DNA from: Bicyclus anynana
Lineage: Eukaryota; Arthropoda; Insecta; Lepidoptera; Nymphalidae
Length of the DNA stretch: 64,000 nucleotides
Reading direction: 5' to 3'
Assembly: GCF_947172395.1 (NCBI RefSeq)
Contig: NC_069093.1
Span: forward strand, 6,545,561 to 6,609,560
Shown: piece by piece, positions 1 through 10,142 of the stretch
How positions within the stretch are numbered: position 1 is the stretch's first letter
Layout: each line of letters starts with the position of its first letter
Notes under the pieces: model-generated
The model's input: only the letters and a program-made list of their open reading frames with translations
Databases searched by the model: none
What the model was told of the DNA's origin: nothing
Position numbers and translations under genes: made by a program

Positions 1-56
1 TTATACTATATCATTGCTCGGAAAGCACGTAAAGCCGTCGGTGCTGCGGCTGATCT
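1..56. other. unassigned sequence at window edge
   Basis: This short stretch precedes the first recognisable Helitron-like copy. It contains a phrase (GGAAAGCACGTAAAGCCGTC) that I recall from lepidopteran interspersed repeats, but I cannot place it in a family from the sequence alone. Confidence 0.2.
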
Positions 57-360
57 CTCCTATAACATTCCCCGTGTTATGGTCTTAAACAAAAAAACAC
101 GGACGGACAGACAGACAAAAATGGAAAAAAAAATATTTTTAGCTTCAGTATCGATTATATAATGCCCCCCAACAAAAATTTTCAAAATATCTTCAATGTA
201 CACAATTTACAAAATGTACAGAATTCGTATTATAAGTATAGATTCTAGATGGCGCTGTCGTCCGTTATGCCACGCTAGTTTGTTGTTACAAATGGTATAA
301 TTAAAATCTCAAATTGCGAATAAATGTATTGCATTCGACCAGATTTATTATAAGTATAGA
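57..360 (-). mobile_element. Helitron-like element, GACA-microsatellite subfamily, 3' part missing
   Basis: On the minus strand it starts with TCTATACTTATAATAAATCT and contains the GTCT/GACA run typical of the subfamily. It aligns by eye with the copies at 28103-28683, 44317-44773 and 58960-59378. The 3' hairpin end is absent. A TAGATA-rich run follows at 356-405. It is non-autonomous, with no coding capacity. Confidence 0.65.
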
Positions 361-429
361 TATAGAAGATAGATAGATATAGATATAAGTAGATAGATTT
401 CAGACATCCCTGTGTAGGTACTAGGTAGG

Positions 430-764
430 TTTTTATTTTTTTTTTTATTCTTTACAAGTTAGACTTGACTACAATCTCACCTGATGGTAAGTGATGATGC
501 AGTCTAAGATGGAAGCGGGCTAACTTGTTAGGAGGAGGATGAAAATCCACACCCCTCTTTGGTTTCTACACGACATCGCACCGGAACGCTAAATCGCTTG
601 GCGGTACGTCTCTGTCGGTAGGGTGGTAACTAGCCACGGCCGAAGCCTCCCACCAGCCAGACCTGGACCAATTAAGAAAATCTCAATCGGCTCAGCTGGG
701 AATCGAACCCAGGACCTCCGTCTTGTAAATCCACCGCGCATACCACTGCGCCACGGAGATCGCC
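430..764 (-). mobile_element. SINE-A, near full length
   Basis: This is a tRNA-derived SINE. On the minus strand it has a tRNA-like head with a box A-like GTGGCGCAGTGGTATGCG and a box B-like GGGTTCGATTCC, then a body of about 240 bp, then a T-rich stretch at 430-450. It is the most complete copy of this family in the window and serves as the reference for the others. No clear target-site duplication was found. Confidence 0.85.
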
Positions 765-1961
765 ATATATAATTGCTTTATATATAAATGCTTGAGGCAT
801 CTCTGCCAGGTGTATATAAACATTTCTGTAGCTTTCCACAAGCTGAATGGACACAATAGAGGATAACAAATAAGATCGGGTTAAATTCTTCCGCGTCGCT
901 GCTATTGTAAACGGCGCAATTTAGGTGAGTCGTCGAAGCAGACGAGCGACACAATACAGCGCTGTAGCAGTAGCTTGTGCCTGCTTTGTAATACATTTAA
1001 TAAAATCATTTCAACAATTCTCGCTTGTAATAAACTATCTAGAGCGGGGACCTGCCTTAGCTAGAGTTACCTCATTTAATGAAGGCTGGAAGTATATATC
1101 GGCGGAGCGGATTAAATTGTACTTCTGATAACGGAGAAGCCGTAGCCCCAGGGCAGGTTCTAAGCTTTACGTGTCAAGGATGGCAGATACACAAAGTAAC
1201 ACTATCAATTGTTAGCGGAATGACCCCTTAAATTACTAATACAGATCTACCCTCTAACATCAATATTGATCAAGTATAGCGCTGATACTATCAGATGTAA
1301 ACCAGGATTAACTAGCGGATGGCAGTAAGGCTGTCACTAGTGAAATTACGGGCTGGTAACCGCCAGTGGCAGGGTTAAAGACGTCTTTTATGGCTAGCCA
1401 ATACTCTCCTTCCTCGGTCGTGTTGCCTCGCAGCCAAGTAACTAACAATACAATACTAACCGGACCAGACCGGATGCATAACTCACTCACTATATTCACT
1501 GAGTTTATTCACTTAACTTCTACATCTCTATCACTAATTCATTATGCTTAACAAATGGAGGTCGTCTATCCATTTCAAAGACGAGATTACACAACTCAAA
1601 CGCTCAACTAGCAGACTACAGTGGGGGCAGGGTACCCCACTCTGTTAAGCGTACCGGGTACGCGCAATTTTGGACGCAATGCTATTGGACGAGAGTCACG
1701 TTATCAACCTTTTACAGTCTTATTTATTTAAACAGTAAATAGTTAAATCCCAATTACATGAAAACCTGATTCTAATATTATCACAATAATTATCGTAGAT
1801 TTTGCTAACAGATCAAGTAACTCACTCACCGAAATATATTATGTTTTTTTTTATATTTTAGAGGCTGTCAAGTACAAATATGTCAGTCTTTTTCTGTCAG
1901 CTTCTACCTCGCTTCTACTATAAAGTCTGACTATATCAAATTTTCCTTTGACGTTCAAAGG
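765..1961. other. about 1.2 kb with no recognised gene
   Basis: Only short chance reading frames are present. I see no domain, splice-flanked exon or familiar repeat. A GC-richer patch at 1620-1680 is not identified. Confidence 0.4.
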
Positions 1962-2249
1962 AACGTTGACATAAGGAATAGGACAAAACTAATTGATGCT
2001 GCAGAACTGGCGTGCAAACTAAAATGGCGATGGGCAGGTCACGTGGCGCGCACTAGAGACGGTCGGTGGAGCGAGAGAGTGTTACATTGGTGGCCGCGTG
2101 ATCACATCCGGCCGCGCGGCAGACCGCACGCTCGTTGGAGAGACGATATCGAAGAGGTCGCAGGTCGTACATGGACGAGGCTTGCTGCAGACAGAGAGCG
2201 TTGGGTAGCGATGGAGGAGGCCTTTACCCGAAAATGGGTACCCAAATAA
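1962..2249 (+). pseudogene. RTE-clade reverse transcriptase, C-terminal fragment
   Basis: An open frame runs from 1962 to the TAA at 2247-2249 without an initiating ATG. It reads through IRNRTKLIDAAELACKLKWR and then WAGHVARTRDGRW, a GRPHARWRDDIEEVAGRTW block and a RERWVAMEEAFTRKW ending. This order is the usual C-terminus of RTE-type non-LTR retrotransposon polyproteins, downstream of the reverse transcriptase core. The endonuclease and the catalytic reverse transcriptase motifs are missing, so this is a 5'-truncated, non-functional insertion. The remaining frame is intact, which suggests a fairly recent copy. Assignment to the RTE clade is from memory of the family pattern. Confidence 0.8.
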
Positions 2250-2417
2250 AACAATTAGAAAATTATCAACCTACAATAAATATTTATTATTTTAGAATTA
2301 AGTTTTGTTAATTTAAGTTAGTTTTAAGTTCTTTATCCTTTTTAATTGTTTGTATTATATTATTTTGTATGTGTGATTTGGGAATAAACGGCTTATTATT
2401 ATTATTATTATTATTAT
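2250..2417 (+). mobile_element. RTE 3' untranslated region with TTA tail
   Basis: This is the 3' end of the truncated retrotransposon above. It includes an AATAAA at 2383-2388 and ends in a run of TTA repeats at about 2393-2417. A microsatellite tail instead of poly(A) fits RTE elements. Confidence 0.7.
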
Positions 2418-2740
2418 ATCAAATTTTCACTGATTATTACTGGTTTTTGTAATTATTGGATTAGGTATTCATATATTGATGGTAACATTCAATATTGTGT
2501 TGCGGAACCCAAGAAGGTCCTAAGCAAACGAAATGTACTCATACTCGACATTATGTTTGCCCGAGATCTACATGGGATATTTTAAAAGCGCACTCAGAAA
2601 GGTTTTCTGTTCCATGTTTGCGCGCTATATAATTCTGATACGTAACGTCAGTTCTTTTGCTTTTGAAGAGTTTTGCATGTGTTTTGTATTATGCAAGGAA
2701 TAGCAGACAACTCTATACCATCGCGTTCGTAATGAAATTT
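2418..2740. other. no recognised feature
   Basis: Nothing identifiable is seen between the RTE tail and the TTAA-flanked miniature element. Confidence 0.4.
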
Positions 2741-2744
2741 TTAA

Positions 2745-2903
2745 CACGTCGCTGCGGTACGAGGTCAGTTGACCTCGTAAGTCTAGCGTCTTCAAGAGTC
2801 ACGAGGTCGTTGGACCTCGTATCACAGTTATATAGTATGAGGTCAAAAAACCTCGTAACACACCAGAGGACAGTACAGAAAATTCGGTGCCGCAGCGAAC
2901 GTG
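2745..2903. mobile_element. piggyBac-type miniature element (MITE) with TTAA duplication
   Basis: TTAA at 2741-2744 and at 2904-2907 flank a 159-bp unit. The ends are CACGTCGCTGCGGTAC (left) and, read inward on the opposite strand, CACGTTCGCTGCGGCAC (right). Exact TTAA target sites are the hallmark of piggyBac transposition. The interior is non-coding and holds three near-perfect palindromes built on ACGAGGTC/GACCTCGT (2758-2779, 2801-2820, 2836-2857). It must rely on a transposase encoded elsewhere. The palindrome sequence differs from that of the 51-54 kb element, so the two are probably different families. Confidence 0.75.
2758..2857. repeat. three palindromes inside the TTAA MITE
   Basis: Copy 1 is 2758-2779 with a 10-bp stem, copy 2 is 2801-2820 with an 8-bp stem, and copy 3 is 2836-2857 with an 8-bp stem containing one mismatch. 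Start-to-start spacing is about 43 and 35 bp. They could be transposase binding sites; this is inference. Confidence 0.7.
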
Positions 2904-2907
2904 TTAA

Positions 2908-3132
2908 CCCCGCGACGCAAAAAGAGGGGTGTTATAAGTTTGACGTGTCTGTCTGTCAGTGGCACCATAACTCCCGATCATATTGTCAAGAGAAGGTTCT
3001 TATGACAGGAAAAATTAAAAAAAATAAAGGGTAGAGTAAGGGGTAGAGAAGGGGTAGGGTAGGGTAGGGTAGGGTAGAGGTAGTGTAGGGGTAGCCGAGT
3101 TTTACGCGGACGAAATCGCGGGCGTCCGCTAG
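2908..3132 (+). mobile_element. Helitron-like 3' end with GGGTA minisatellite
   Basis: It ends with a hairpin (GCGGACG ... CGTCCGC) followed by CTAG at 3129-3132 and then T, the expected Helitron 3' terminus. A GGGTA/GGGGTAGA run lies at about 3027-3093. The 5' TC end of the related copy at 49734-50205 is not visible, so this copy is truncated or mosaic. Confidence 0.65.
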
Positions 3133-3550
3133 TTTGATATTAAAATCTTTTTATCCTATTGGAAAGTCGTCTTACTCGTATACATACGTGGTATATGGAA
3201 TCTTGGACCATAAGATATGACTCGTAGTAATATTTATATAAGTTAAAATTACTTCCTTAAGCCCGCCATTCCGAAGTGGAGCAGCGTGGTGGGTCTAAGA
3301 ACCATATCCATGGTATAAACTACCTCGATTTCAAATTTCATTTCATTCCTTCCTCGTACCCTTGGTTTCAATTAATTCAGAGCTTTTCACTTGCCTAGAC
3401 CTCCCAGATGACCGTAATTAATTTGGCAATTTAAGGGAAATTGCACATTATGAAAATGTGTGATACCGACGGGATTATCCTATCAATTTTGCCACGGTTC
3501 AAGTATCTCATTCCACCGTAAATAGTAAACGATAAATAAAAATTAACATT
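3133..3550. other. mostly unassigned; short SINE-G-like piece at 3262-3312
   Basis: The piece containing GGAGCAGCGTGGTGGGTCTA matches the 3' part of the SINE-G copies at 24249 and 48567. The rest shows nothing recognisable. Confidence 0.35.
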
Positions 3551-4310
3551 TTTAGGATTCCGTACCTCGAAAGAATAAAACGGAACCCTTCACTTCGTTG
3601 TCCATCTGTCTGTCAAGACCCTTTATTTCGGCAATGCGTGGAGGTATCAAGTTGAAATTTAAACCGTGTACTCAACTCTACGGCCCCATGAAGTTGTGAA
3701 AAAATCAAACTTCCAATTTCTTTTTTTTATTGTTTCTATTACTATTTTTATTCTTTAAAAGTTAGCCCTTGACTACAAGCTCACCTGATGGTAAGTGATG
3801 ATGCAATCTAAGATGGAATCGGGCTAACCTGTTAGGAGGAGGATGAAATTCAAGAATAAAAATGAAAATAGGTAACTAGCCACGGCCAAAGCCTCCCACC
3901 AGCCAGACCTGGACCAATTAAGAAAATCTCAATCGGTCCAGCCGCGGATCGAACCCAGGACCTCCGTCTTGTAAGTCCACTGCACCACTGCGCCACGGAG
4001 GCCGCCAAAAAGTTTACGTAAAAAAAAGATACGACCATTTATTTAGCATATTTCGACACTCTCAAGGAAGTCAGAACTCGCTGGCTACTTCCCGTTAAAC
4101 TAGAATTATGAAGTCTAGCAAGAATTATCGTTATAGACCACAAATACAAGAAAAAGTCTCACACTGTACATTTGCAATGAAATTTAAAAAAACAGGTCGG
4201 AAATTTGGGACAACCTCAGCCAAAAATGCGTTATTCGATTCCTGAGCTATTTATTATGATCGTACGGAACCCTCTGTGAGCGAGTCCGATTCGCACTTGT
4301 CCGGTTTTTA
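3551..4310. mobile_element. lepidopteran interspersed repeat with GGTTCCGT-type ends, split by a SINE
   Basis: It begins TTTAGGATTCCGTACCTCGA and ends with a segment containing GCGAGTCCGATTCGCACTTG and CCGGTTTTTA. I recognise both ends from a common lepidopteran dispersed repeat whose class I cannot name with confidence. It has no coding capacity and is interrupted by a SINE-A insertion at 3720-4006. Confidence 0.55.
3720..4006 (-). mobile_element. SINE-A nested in an older repeat
   Basis: On the minus strand it has a tRNA-like head, the GGACCAATTAAG-type body (shown here in plus orientation) and a T-rich end at 3720-3755. About 60 bp of the central body is replaced by an A-rich piece near 3851-3870. 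It interrupts the repeat spanning 3551-4310. Confidence 0.8.
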
Positions 4311-4721
4311 TATTAACAATGTTGTAGTACAGTTTTAAGTATATTTAAATGGGAAAATTTTTAAACAAAGCCTCACTTACAAGGTAGTTCTTATGAAAAA
4401 CTTTTATTAAGTATGTAAATATAGCAATAAGCGTTTTCACAGTGTTAAAGTTATCTCGTAAGAAAATTGCATCCTACACTTTCCTGGAAAGTAAGCGCGT
4501 AAACCGAATCCAATTATGTTGCATTATTGAGGAAGAAAATAACATTATGCGGGTATTATCAGCTCACTGCTTTTATACGGCATCTAGGCAAAGATAACAA
4601 ACATTAAATAAATTTAGCGTTTTTCGCTTTTACTTGCTTTTATATCAATACATGTAACTAAAACGTCAGTATGTTTAAAGTAAGAGCGTTTTCTCTAGTT
4701 ACATAAATCTCAAACTAAAAA
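4311..4721. other. no recognised feature
   Basis: AT-rich sequence with no open frame or repeat that I can identify. Confidence 0.4.
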
Positions 4722-5193
4722 AAATACACGCTTGATACCCATATCATGAGGGGCGGACAGGCTATTTAATAGCCTGTCCGCCATCTCGGAAGTCCGCCAT
4801 CTCGTATTTAATTCACGTGGCAATTTTTTTTCGTATTCCTGACAGTAAACCCTTTCATTTGATATTCAAATCATGGGGGTAAATTTCAAACAGTAAAATA
4901 TTAGATTTGTAATGACGTTTTTAGCTAGTCATGTATTGTCATCGGAACTCAGAGCGTGTGCAAAATTTCATCCTAATCGAAGACCGGGAAGTGGGTCAAA
5001 TTTTTCTATTTTTGTATGAAAATCTTAATGCGGTTCACGGAATACATGATCTACTCATCAAGTTTCAACAGTATAGGTCTTACAGTTACAGTTTCGGAAA
5101 AAAGTGGCTGTGACATACGGACGGACAGACAGTCAGACATGACGAATCTATAAGGGTTCCGTTTTTGCCATTTGGCTACGGAACCCTAAAAAT
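4722..5193 (+). mobile_element. interspersed repeat H, copy 1
   Basis: It shares its order of segments with 33960-34237: CATATCATG, CCGCCATCT pairs, CCCTTTCATTTGATAT, TAGCTAGTCATGTATTGTCA and GAGCGTGTGCAAAATTTCAT. It continues to a GGGTTCCGT ... ACGGAACCCT inverted end at 5146-5187. No protein is encoded. A 31-nt perfect hairpin unique to this copy lies at 4752-4782. Confidence 0.6.
4752..4782. repeat. perfect hairpin, 13-bp arms
   Basis: The arms are GGCGGACAGGCTA and TAGCCTGTCCGCC with a 5-nt loop. The related copy at 33960 has an ordinary non-palindromic sequence at the matching position. Confidence 0.8.
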
Positions 5194-5607
5194 AGCTTTT
5201 TGTAACCTTTGCGTTCATCCATCAATTTAATATTACAATCGTATTTAATTTATTCGTATTATCCACCGCAAACCCACAAAAGATTATGTACCTACATAGT
5301 TAGAAACAGTTTGTTTTCATGTGCATAAATACATTCATTCCGCCTTTGAAAGCGTCTCTGCATGATGAAGTTACGGTTTACTTTGAGCAAAGATTCAAAA
5401 AGCTCAAGGAGATTTCAAATGGTAAACTTGTTTCAACTTGTATTTAACTCTGTACACACGGACGCTTTGATTGCCTAGCGTACTATTTAACTAAATAAAA
5501 AAAACAAATTAACAAGTAAATTATATGTAGGTATAATTATATTAGAAGTACCTACCTATAAATTATATCAAAAATTGTGTAATTGATAAGTCACAATTGA
5601 CTCTACA
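5194..5607. other. no recognised feature
   Basis: About 410 bp of AT-rich sequence with nothing identifiable. Confidence 0.4.
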
Positions 5608-5817
5608 CCGTGATAGCCCAGTGGATATCACCTCTGCCTCCAATTCCGGAGGGTGTGGGTTCGCATCCGGTCCAGGGCATGCACCTCCAACTTTTCAGTT
5701 GTGTGCATTTTAAGAAATTAAATAACACTTGTCTCAAACCGTGAAGGAAAACATCGTGAGGAAACTTGCATACCAGAGAATTTTTTTAATTCATTGCGTG
5801 TGTGAAGCAGGTCCTGC
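5608..5817 (+). mobile_element. SINE-B, 3' truncated
   Basis: It starts CCGTGATAGCCCAGTGG, with a tRNA-like head and a box B-like GGGTTCGCATCC. It runs to GCGTGTGTGAAG and then stops at the junction with a retrotransposon tail fragment. Confidence 0.8.
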
Positions 5818-6160
5818 TGAGAAGAGCCGGCAAGCAACTCAACAGTTGTTGTTTTAAAAAAAACGTCTGCCTCCAATTCCGTAGGGTGTGGGCTCGCATC
5901 CGGTCCAGGACATGCACCTCCAACTTTTCATTTGTGTGCAAAATATCGTGAGGAACCTTGCATGCCTTTTTTTAAATTTTTTGCGTGTGTGAAGTCTGCC
6001 AATCCGCATTGGGCCAGCGTGGTGGACTATTGCCCTAACCCCTCTCATTCTGAGCGCAGCAGTGAGCCGAATATGGGTTGATAACGAATATATTTAATTA
6101 TCATATAGTTTTACTACCTGTGTGAAGGTAAAAGTTGATCCAATGGCCTCAAAGCACCTT
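5818..6160 (-). mobile_element. repeat-C non-LTR tail fragment, split by a SINE
   Basis: The segments 5818-5864 (CAGGTCCTGCTGAGAAGAGC) and 6104-6160 (GTGTGAAGGTAAAAGTTGAT) match two consecutive parts of the repeat-C copy at 9712-9985. They are separated by a SINE-B insertion at 5865-6088. The sense strand is taken as minus because the full copy ends with AATAAA on that strand. Confidence 0.55.
5865..6088 (+). mobile_element. SINE-B nested in repeat C
   Basis: A second SINE-B copy lies in the same orientation as the one 50 bp upstream. It lacks the first part of the tRNA-like head and has a 25-30 bp internal deletion after CATTTGTGTGC. It ends with the ATGGGTTGATAACGAA tail. Confidence 0.75.
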
Positions 6161-7068
6161 TATTAGGTAAACTGTTTATTTAGTCGGAGTAGCACGGCTG
6201 TGTTTGTCATAGATCGGTCAATTAATCAGAGCAGTGCGTTAGCTATTAAACTTGAACCATCCGTACGTTGTAGATACGTTATCTCATCCAATTTATTGAT
6301 TCCCAGGTATCAGTTCAGTGGATCGTACGAGGGAATCGTCTCGTTCCGGGGTTTGAACATCTGGACAATGAATATTCATACACCCTCTCTATAATCGGGT
6401 TTCCGATCGTATCCCGGTACGGATCCGTTATTGTTAGTAACAAGAAGTGTTACAGTTTGATCAACTCGCAACTGTAGGTTGTTGTAGTGATGTACGGCCC
6501 ATTAGGGGAATTGATATTAGTTGGGTTGTTATGCAGAGATCCGATTCAAGATTTCGCTTGTTTAAAACAACTTAAACGAACTTAAACGAATGCTATCTAC
6601 AACGGACATTTAATGTGACAGTACAAGCATTAATGGGGATGATGACTAGGTTTGAATATATTGATTTTTATGATATATTCGGGTAAATAGGGTCAAAATT
6701 AACTAATTTATACATAAAAAGCAAAGATTGTCTGGATATTTGCAAAATATATGAAATTATAAAATTTCAAAATCTATTAAAAATATTTTATCGTAATTAG
6801 ATGAAAATTCATACAGTTTATGCTTCCTTACATTAAAAGTGACATTTTTTAATATGTTAAACTATAAACATAAACGCACAAATAACAAAGATATTAGTAA
6901 TTTTGTATGAACGCACATACAAATCTAACGATCATTACATTGCCTACGACGTCATTAGTTCGTGCCACTTTGTATGGGGCGTTTTTCAGGGATCCGCGGC
7001 AGCGCCGCAAATCTGACTCTTTAAATCCCTGTAGCTCCGAAAGTAATGATCGCAGATACCCTGTCAAT
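6161..7068. other. unassigned, except a short repeat at 6361-6442
   Basis: Apart from the segment shared in inverted orientation with 20299-20381, nothing is recognised. The short open frames here show no domain. Confidence 0.4.
6361..6442 (+). repeat. dispersed repeat, inverted relative to 20299-20381
   Basis: It shares CTGGACAATGAATATTCATA, ATCGGGTTTCCGATCG and TTATTGTTAG with the reverse complement of 20299-20381. The copies differ in the middle. The element class is unknown. Confidence 0.6.
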
Positions 7069-7153
7069 GACATCGTACCGGAACACTAAATCGCCTGATA
7101 CGTCTTTGTCGGCAGGGTGGTAACTAGCCACGGCCGAAGCCTCCCACCAGCCA
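7069..7153 (-). mobile_element. SINE-A fragment
   Basis: This is the central body of SINE-A only (CATCGTACCGGAAC to CCTCCCACCAGCCA). Both head and tail are missing. Confidence 0.75.
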
Positions 7154-7632
7154 AATTTCATAATAGAGTTACAGGACTGCACCTACCAAATCAAATAATC
7201 ACCTAATTATTGAAATATAGGCACCATCTTTCTTCATTCGATAAAAATTAATTTAATTCACAGAATTTCTCTGTGAACGCTAGACATAGTTGGAAGTTCC
7301 TCGTAATTTTCTTAATATAATTTCACAACGAAAATGCTAGCATGTTAAATAATTAAGTAACAATTTAAGCTTCAGTATTGTTTAATAATTTGGAATTCCC
7401 TTGGGGCTTTCCGTTCCGTTACATTCCATTATATAGGTAGTCGAATTCGTTCGTTTACTCAACACACTGTATATTATTATACTGGTCGTAATTTGTGTTA
7501 CGAACTCATTTGGCCAGTAATTTAGAGGTCTCGTTATTTCGTTTGAATGATATTCATTGGTGAAAATTTGGTGGCGATAAATATAATTGCATACACGGCG
7601 CTGTGCATAAGTCAAATTAAAATTATTTATAA
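7154..7632. other. no recognised feature
   Basis: About 480 bp with no supported gene or repeat. The 85-codon minus-strand frame at 7382-7639 has no recognisable domain and looks like chance. Confidence 0.35.
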
Positions 7633-7824
7633 CTAGCATACGCTAAATGGTTTCACCCGCGTAGTTTCCGTTTCTGTATGATTTCTGTGATAAAATACAG
7701 CTTAAGACACTCACAAATAACGTGACTTTCAAGTTGTGAAAGAATTTTCAAAATCGGTCTAGTAGATCCAGATATTACCTCCTACAACACCACAAACTAT
7801 ACTTCTCTATAATTTTAGTATAGA
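7633..7824 (-). mobile_element. Helitron-like element, AAAGAGGTAAAG-type subfamily
   Basis: On the minus strand it runs from TCTATACTAAAATTATAGAG to CTAG at 7633-7636. The inner order (CCACAAACT, AGATCCAGATATTACC, CACCCGCGTAG) matches 39655-39841 and 31469-31637. It is non-coding. Confidence 0.65.
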
Positions 7825-7833
7825 ATTATTAGA

Positions 7834-7968
7834 CTAGCACAAGCTCCGTGGTTTTACCCGCATAGCTTCCGTTCCTCTAGGAATAGGGAGAAAAAATATA
7901 GCTTTTGACACTCACAAATACCGTGGCTTTGTATTGGTAAAAGAATTTTCAGAATCGGTTCAGTTAAA
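7834..7968 (-). mobile_element. Helitron-like element, second adjacent copy, 5' truncated
   Basis: It is the same subfamily as the preceding copy and starts only 10 bp beyond it. The CTAG end is at 7834-7837. Homology is lost near 7968, just before a SINE-A insertion. Confidence 0.6.
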
Positions 7969-7979
7969 ACACAACTGAT

Positions 7980-8158
7980 GGCCTCCGTGGTGTAGTGGAT
8001 TTACAAGACGGAGGGTTCGATTCCCAGGTGGGCGGATTTTCTTAATTGGTCCAGGTCTGGCTGGTGGGAGGCTTCGGCCGTGGCTAGTTACCACCCTACT
8101 CCATCACTTACCATCAGGTGAGATTGTAGTCAAGGGCTACCTTGTATAGAATAATAAA
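7980..8158 (+). mobile_element. SINE-A with internal deletion
   Basis: The tRNA-like head (GCCTCCGTGGTGTAGTGG) and body start are present. The element then jumps from CTAGTTACCACCCTAC to CCATCACTTACCATCAGG, losing roughly 130 bp of body, before the usual 3' end. Confidence 0.75.
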
Positions 8159-8640
8159 TTATTAAATAATTTGGGAAATTTATTTAATAACGAAATTACT
8201 TACAATTTTGTTTTCTTTTTAATTTAACACTTAGGTAAATGTACACTAAGTTATTCGTCTGACAATATTTTTGGCAAACAACTTATAACATGGGGCTCGT
8301 ACATAATTCATAGTGATCCATCGTTCGGTTTATGTTATGAATAATGTTATTTATTACCTCGGTGTTCCCAGATATTTTATTATCATATTTTTATTTGACT
8401 ACATCCATTTCGTTTCTTTTCATTTCAAGTAAATCTAAAGTAAACCGTACCACGATATTATCCGGCCTTATAACATAGCTTATGTAAACAAAAGGATTTG
8501 GCTGCAAATAAAAACGTTCAGGGCTATTGTTTGATTATATTAGAATGTTTTTTATATACATAATTTCTGATATTGGGTTACTGAATGTTATAAGTAGCTA
8601 TTAATCATTATATTAACTAGCTGTTAGTGCTGTTAGTATC
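8159..8640. other. no recognised feature
   Basis: About 480 bp of AT-rich sequence with nothing identifiable. Confidence 0.4.
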
Positions 8641-8785
8641 CCCATTCCAGCACCTTGGAACACCAACGGCTATCGGCTCTTCGAACTATGTGCCCCGATT
8701 GTCACTTCAGCTTCGCGACTCGTTGAGCTATGTCGGTGACTTTTTTTCATCTGCGGTTCTCCTCATTACTGACTCGATCACGCAA
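8641..8785 (-). pseudogene. RTE-type reverse transcriptase remnant with two stops
   Basis: The minus-strand frame reads RDRVSNEENRR, stop, KKVTDIAQRVAKLK, stop, QSGHIVRRADSRWCSKVLEW. The pattern (K-LKWQWAGHI-RR-DGRW-KVLEW) is the same retrotransposon region as the fragment at 1962-2249 but from another lineage. Two in-frame stops show that it is dead. Confidence 0.65.
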
Positions 8786-8812
8786 GGAATTACTTTCTAT
8801 ACCTAGTTTTAA

Positions 8813-9119
8813 AGCCGTGATAGCCCACCTCTGCCTCCAATTCCGGAGGATGTGGGTTAAAATCCGGTCCGGGGATGCACCTCCAATTTTTCAGTTGTGT
8901 GCATTTTAAGAAATTAAATATCACGTGTCTCAAACGGTGACGGAAAACATCGTGAGGAAACCTGCGTACCAAAAAATTTTCTTAATTCTCTGCGTGTGTG
9001 AAGTTTGCCAATCCGCATTGGGCCAGCGTGGTGGACTATTGGCCTAAACCCTCTCATTCTGAGAGGAGACTCGAGCTCAGCATTGAGCCGAATATGGGTT
9101 GATAATGAATGAATGATGA
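8813..9119 (+). mobile_element. SINE-B with 14-bp target-site duplication
   Basis: It is flanked by identical ATACCTAGTTTTAA at 8799-8812 and 9120-9133. It has the tRNA-like head, the full body and a GATAATGAATGAATGATGA tail. The head is missing a few bases around GATATGA. The duplication fits LINE-mediated retroposition. Confidence 0.9.
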
Positions 9120-9133
9120 ATACCTAGTTTTAA

Positions 9134-9711
9134 TGATAATAAGTAAAGTCACAAGTAGTTACATTTAAAAACTGTTTTCAGTAAGTTCCATAAAATACTA
9201 ATCAGTTCTTATTTCTAAATAGCTTCTCGTAATAAAATATTGAATACCAGACCAGTGCGCAGCGGAGGTGACTTTAATACTATCTAGGACAGAAAAATAA
9301 ATAGAAAATCTTGTAAACACTTTTAAATTAGCACGATTAAGAATCATAAACCGTGCAATTAGCGTACATCGCTTAAACTGCGCGGAAACTGTAACTCGGA
9401 TGGCAACAGCTTACTTAGCTTGGTTCTAATTAGGTTACGTATAGGCGGGAGAGGGAAAAAGGCGCTTTTATCCGAAAATCCGTGCGCTAAAAGGCGATAC
9501 ATTTTCATTTTGATGCGCTCTACCTGCGGAGGATTTTCCATTAGGCGCAGTGGTAGTTCAATTTTGTAGTATATGGTTTATGTGCATGATAAACTTCAGA
9601 TATGAATCTTGTCTACTGACTAGTGTCTTACCTACACCTTTAAATAACGAATAGTCGTCGTATGCATTATCAAATACTGTTGTTTCGGAGAATAAGACGC
9701 TTTTTCGAAAA
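9134..9711. other. no recognised feature
   Basis: About 580 bp. A 60-codon minus frame at 9359-9541 shows no domain. Confidence 0.35.
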
Positions 9712-9985
9712 ATAAAATCAAAATCAAAAATTATTTATTTCAAATAGGCTCAGTTTACAAGCACTTTTGACACGTCAGTTGACTATTTGTAAAGATTCTA
9801 CCACCGGTTCGGAAGGCAGGTTCTGCTGAGAAGAAACCGGCAAAAAACTCAACAGTTGCTCTTTAAAAAAAATCATACAGTATTATAATTTACAATTGAT
9901 GATAACATTACAATTTCTTATAGTTTTACTTTTTGTGTGAAGGTGGAAGCTGATCCAATGGCCTCCAAGCGCTTTTATCTTTTCG
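9712..9985 (-). mobile_element. repeat C, non-LTR retrotransposon 3' end
   Basis: On the minus strand it runs from CTTGGAGGCCATTGGATCAG through TGAGTTTTTTGCCGGTTTCT to AATAAATAATTTTTGATTTT. The 3' end has an AATAAA and a short GATTTT tail. It is a common lepidopteran repeat that I take to be the 3' untranslated region of a 5'-truncated LINE. Confidence 0.6.
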
Positions 9986-10142
9986 ACGTCTTATCTGCTT
10001 CTGTGCCATAATTCATCCAAATTGATTTAACTATTTGACGGGTGAAAAACACAAAGAAGTCATACAATTTGTTTTTATTATATAATAAAAAATAAATAAT
10101 TAATATATTAAATATTAATAAATAAATTAAAAAAAAACCCTT

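Noticed and set aside
430..764. tRNA genes (this and other loci with GGTTCGAATCC)
   Set aside because: Boxes A and B are present but no complete cloverleaf with a paired acceptor stem; each is followed by a SINE body.
2758..2857. CRISPR-like array of palindromic repeats
   Set aside because: There are only three copies with uneven spacing in a eukaryotic transposon bounded by TTAA.
2657..3034. 125-codon plus-strand frame
   Set aside because: It runs straight through the TTAA-flanked MITE and a Helitron-like piece, so it is a chance frame.
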